From assembly GCA_022709995.1 (NCBI GenBank), contig JAKLHU010000134.1, forward strand, positions 1-6,390: a stretch of 6,390 nucleotides of DNA, in the 5' to 3' direction. The DNA comes from Verrucomicrobiota bacterium (GTDB lineage Bacteria; Verrucomicrobiota; Lentisphaeria; Oligosphaerales; Oligosphaeraceae). Below, one piece after another: positions 5,283 to 6,390 of this stretch; within the stretch, counting starts at the first letter, position 1, and each line of letters opens with the position of its first letter. The notes beneath the pieces were generated by a model. It saw only the letters and a list, made by a program, of their open reading frames with translations, made no database searches and was not told the origin of the DNA. The position numbers and the translations under genes were made by a program.

Positions 5283-6390
5283 TCAAGGCAGGAAGAGCGC
5301 GCCCGGCAACTCCGCCAGCGTCTTTTTGGGCTGGCGCCGCTTCCATTCCGGCGGCGGCTTCCAGCCCGGCTTCAAAAGCATGCCATAGGCGGCGGCGGCC
5401 GGCGCGATGGTCTCCCACACGGTAAACTGGTTTTGGTCGACGGCCCGTGACTCCATGTTGACAAAGCGACGCCAAATCGGCATGCGCTTCTGGATGATGT
5501 CCTCGCATTCCTGACGCTTCAGATCGCGGCCGCCGGTCCATGCCGAGGGCAGCAAGGTGACATCACAGCCAGGGAACCGCTGGTCGGCGCGCTTCTCGAC
5601 CTCGATCCGGAACACCGACATGGCCGCCTCGTAGTTGTTCTTGCCGGTGAACGTGTAGGGAATCAGACCGGGAATCGGGTCGACGTACTGGCTCTCCCGC
5701 GACCACATCGGGTGCGAAAGGATGCGCACCGGGTAGACTTCCCCCAGGCCGGTCGTCAGCGAACGGCCCATGGGATTGGCGCCCAGCATCCAGTCCGCCA
5801 GCAGCAAAGCCGCGGCACGATACTTTTCCTCGCCGCTCACACGCCAGGCCATAAGCAGGAAAGCACCCTTGTGAAACGGCAGCCCGGCCCCCCAACCCAG
5901 AAATGGAAAATAACCGTGTTCCAAGGGCCAGTTGACGTTCCGGTAAGCCAGCTCGTCCTGACTCCGCAATAGCTTGTCCGCCTCCCGGACGACCATGTCA
6001 CGGTACTCCCGGGCATGGAACTTCAACAACCCGTGCCCCTCTGCCAGGGGACTGAGAAAATAAGGACGCCGATGCTCGAAAACAAAGCGCAGGGCAGCCT
6101 GAAAATAAACGTCGCCCTCGGCAATTTCCCGATACGCCTCCGCCTTGGTAAGAAGATACAGGGACAAGGCCGCCCGATAGACCAGATGCGCCGGCAGCAC
6201 CGCCGGCTCGCGGTACGTCAGCTCGCCCTGCTTCCGGTCGACAGTGAACACTCGCTCCGCCCGGTTGCGCTCGTCCTGCGCAAAGGCCCACGCCCGCTCG
6301 GCCGAAGCCCGGAACCGCTGTGCCAGCTCGGGCCGGCCTGACTGCCGGTACGCCCGCGCCAGATCGGCCGCATAGGACGCGTACTCCAGG
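5283..6390 (-). CDS. Glycoside hydrolase family 9-like protein, C-terminal part (5' end outside window)
   Basis: The minus-strand frame is open from the right edge (first full codon at 6389-6387) to TGA at 5285-5283, giving 368 visible residues; the start is beyond the window. The GTG at 6251 is internal to continuous helical sequence and is not a likely start. Visible sequence is mostly amphipathic helices, as in an (alpha/alpha)6 barrel. Key signature: DWMLGANPMGRSLTTGLG at residues 199-216, followed by YPVRILSHP (219-227), matching the GH9 pattern 'DY.LG.NP...S...G.G...P...H'. Near the C-terminus NQFTVWETIAP (320-330) aligns with the GH9 segment that carries the general acid Glu, here Gln321, with a Glu five residues later. 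The family cleaves beta-1,4-glucans or related glycans by inversion. The N-terminal catalytic Asp pair lies outside the window, so activity and substrate cannot be judged. The gene converges on the giant surface protein gene and is not co-transcribed with it. Confidence 0.8.
   Translation of the reverse strand, partial: LEYASYAADLARAYRQSGRPELAQRFRASAERAWAFAQDERNRAERVFTVDRKQGELTYREPAVLPAHLVYRAALSLYLLTKAEAYREIAEGDVYFQAALRFVFEHRRPYFLSPLAEGHGLLKFHAREYRDMVVREADKLLRSQDELAYRNVNWPLEHGYFPFLGWGAGLPFHKGAFLLMAWRVSGEEKYRAAALLLADWMLGANPMGRSLTTGLGEVYPVRILSHPMWSRESQYVDPIPGLIPYTFTGKNNYEAAMSVFRIEVEKRADQRFPGCDVTLLPSAWTGGRDLKRQECEDIIQKRMPIWRRFVNMESRAVDQNQFTVWETIAPAAAAYGMLLKPGWKPPPEWKRRQPKKTLAELPGALFLP
5712..5795 (-). 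other. GH9 signature region (LG.NP...S...G.G...P...H)
   Basis: Encodes residues 199-226 of the visible fragment. Asp199, Leu202-Gly203, Asn205-Pro206, Ser210, Gly214, Gly216, Pro220 and His226 are the positions that match the family pattern. Classical GH9 cellulases have HHR after the proline. Here there is a single His (SHP), which suggests a divergent subgroup rather than a typical endoglucanase. Confidence 0.7.

Noticed and set aside
5154..5450. Plus-strand open frame spanning the end of the giant gene and the start of the convergent gene
   Set aside because: It overlaps two supported genes in other frames, is Arg/Pro-rich as expected of a high-GC shadow frame, and shows no domain. It does not continue the beta-helix pattern, so it is not evidence for a frameshifted C-terminus.
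6249..6251. GTG as the start codon of the GH9-like gene
   Set aside because: The frame continues upstream for 46 more codons to the edge with helix-rich sequence, and a GH9 catalytic domain needs an N-terminal half that includes the Asp pair.

Overview
The window is a high-GC stretch with two protein-coding genes in convergent orientation and a 37-base gap between their stop codons. Both genes are cut by a window edge. No RNA gene, mobile element, CRISPR array or promoter is visible. The style of both proteins suggests a bacterium of the Planctomycetes-Verrucomicrobia-Lentisphaerae/Kiritimatiellae group: a giant repeat-rich surface protein with a parallel beta-helix, an 'NFRL..GSYAIN.G ... 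DLGAYE' motif and many MBG-type Ig-like modules, beside a glycoside hydrolase family 9-like enzyme. This placement is inference from protein style, not a measured match.

Bases 2-5245 (+) encode at least 1747 residues, with the true N-terminus lost off the left edge. In order the protein has: (1) a right-handed parallel beta-helix with Gly-rich turns and about six to seven visible coils; (2) a closing motif block typical of secreted bacterial beta-helix proteins; (3) about 95 residues that I cannot assign; (4) a tandem array of about 14 Ig-like beta-sandwich modules of 77-86 residues, in two classes that I call A (MBG type) and B (a related YG-containing type), ordered A A' A B A B A A A A B A A B; (5) the start of a second beta-helix, interrupted by a Pro/Glu-rich linker of about 60 residues, then a short helix remnant and the stop. 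No membrane segment or sorting tail is seen at the C-terminus. The natural reading is a secreted or surface-exposed adhesin-like or glycan-contacting protein, but no catalytic or binding function can be assigned.

Bases 5283-6390 (-) encode the C-terminal 368 residues of an alpha-helical (alpha/alpha)6-barrel glycosidase resembling GH9. It has a clear 'DWMLGANPMGRS..TGLG' signature. At the position where GH9 enzymes carry the catalytic general acid Glu it appears to have Gln, the most checkable oddity in the window.

Between the two stops lies a perfect 8-bp inverted repeat with a 7-nt loop, overlapped by a smaller hairpin. It is probably a shared bidirectional terminator, although there is no T-tract on either side. 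Convergent orientation means the two genes are not one operon. A joint role in polysaccharide use is possible but is supported only by proximity.
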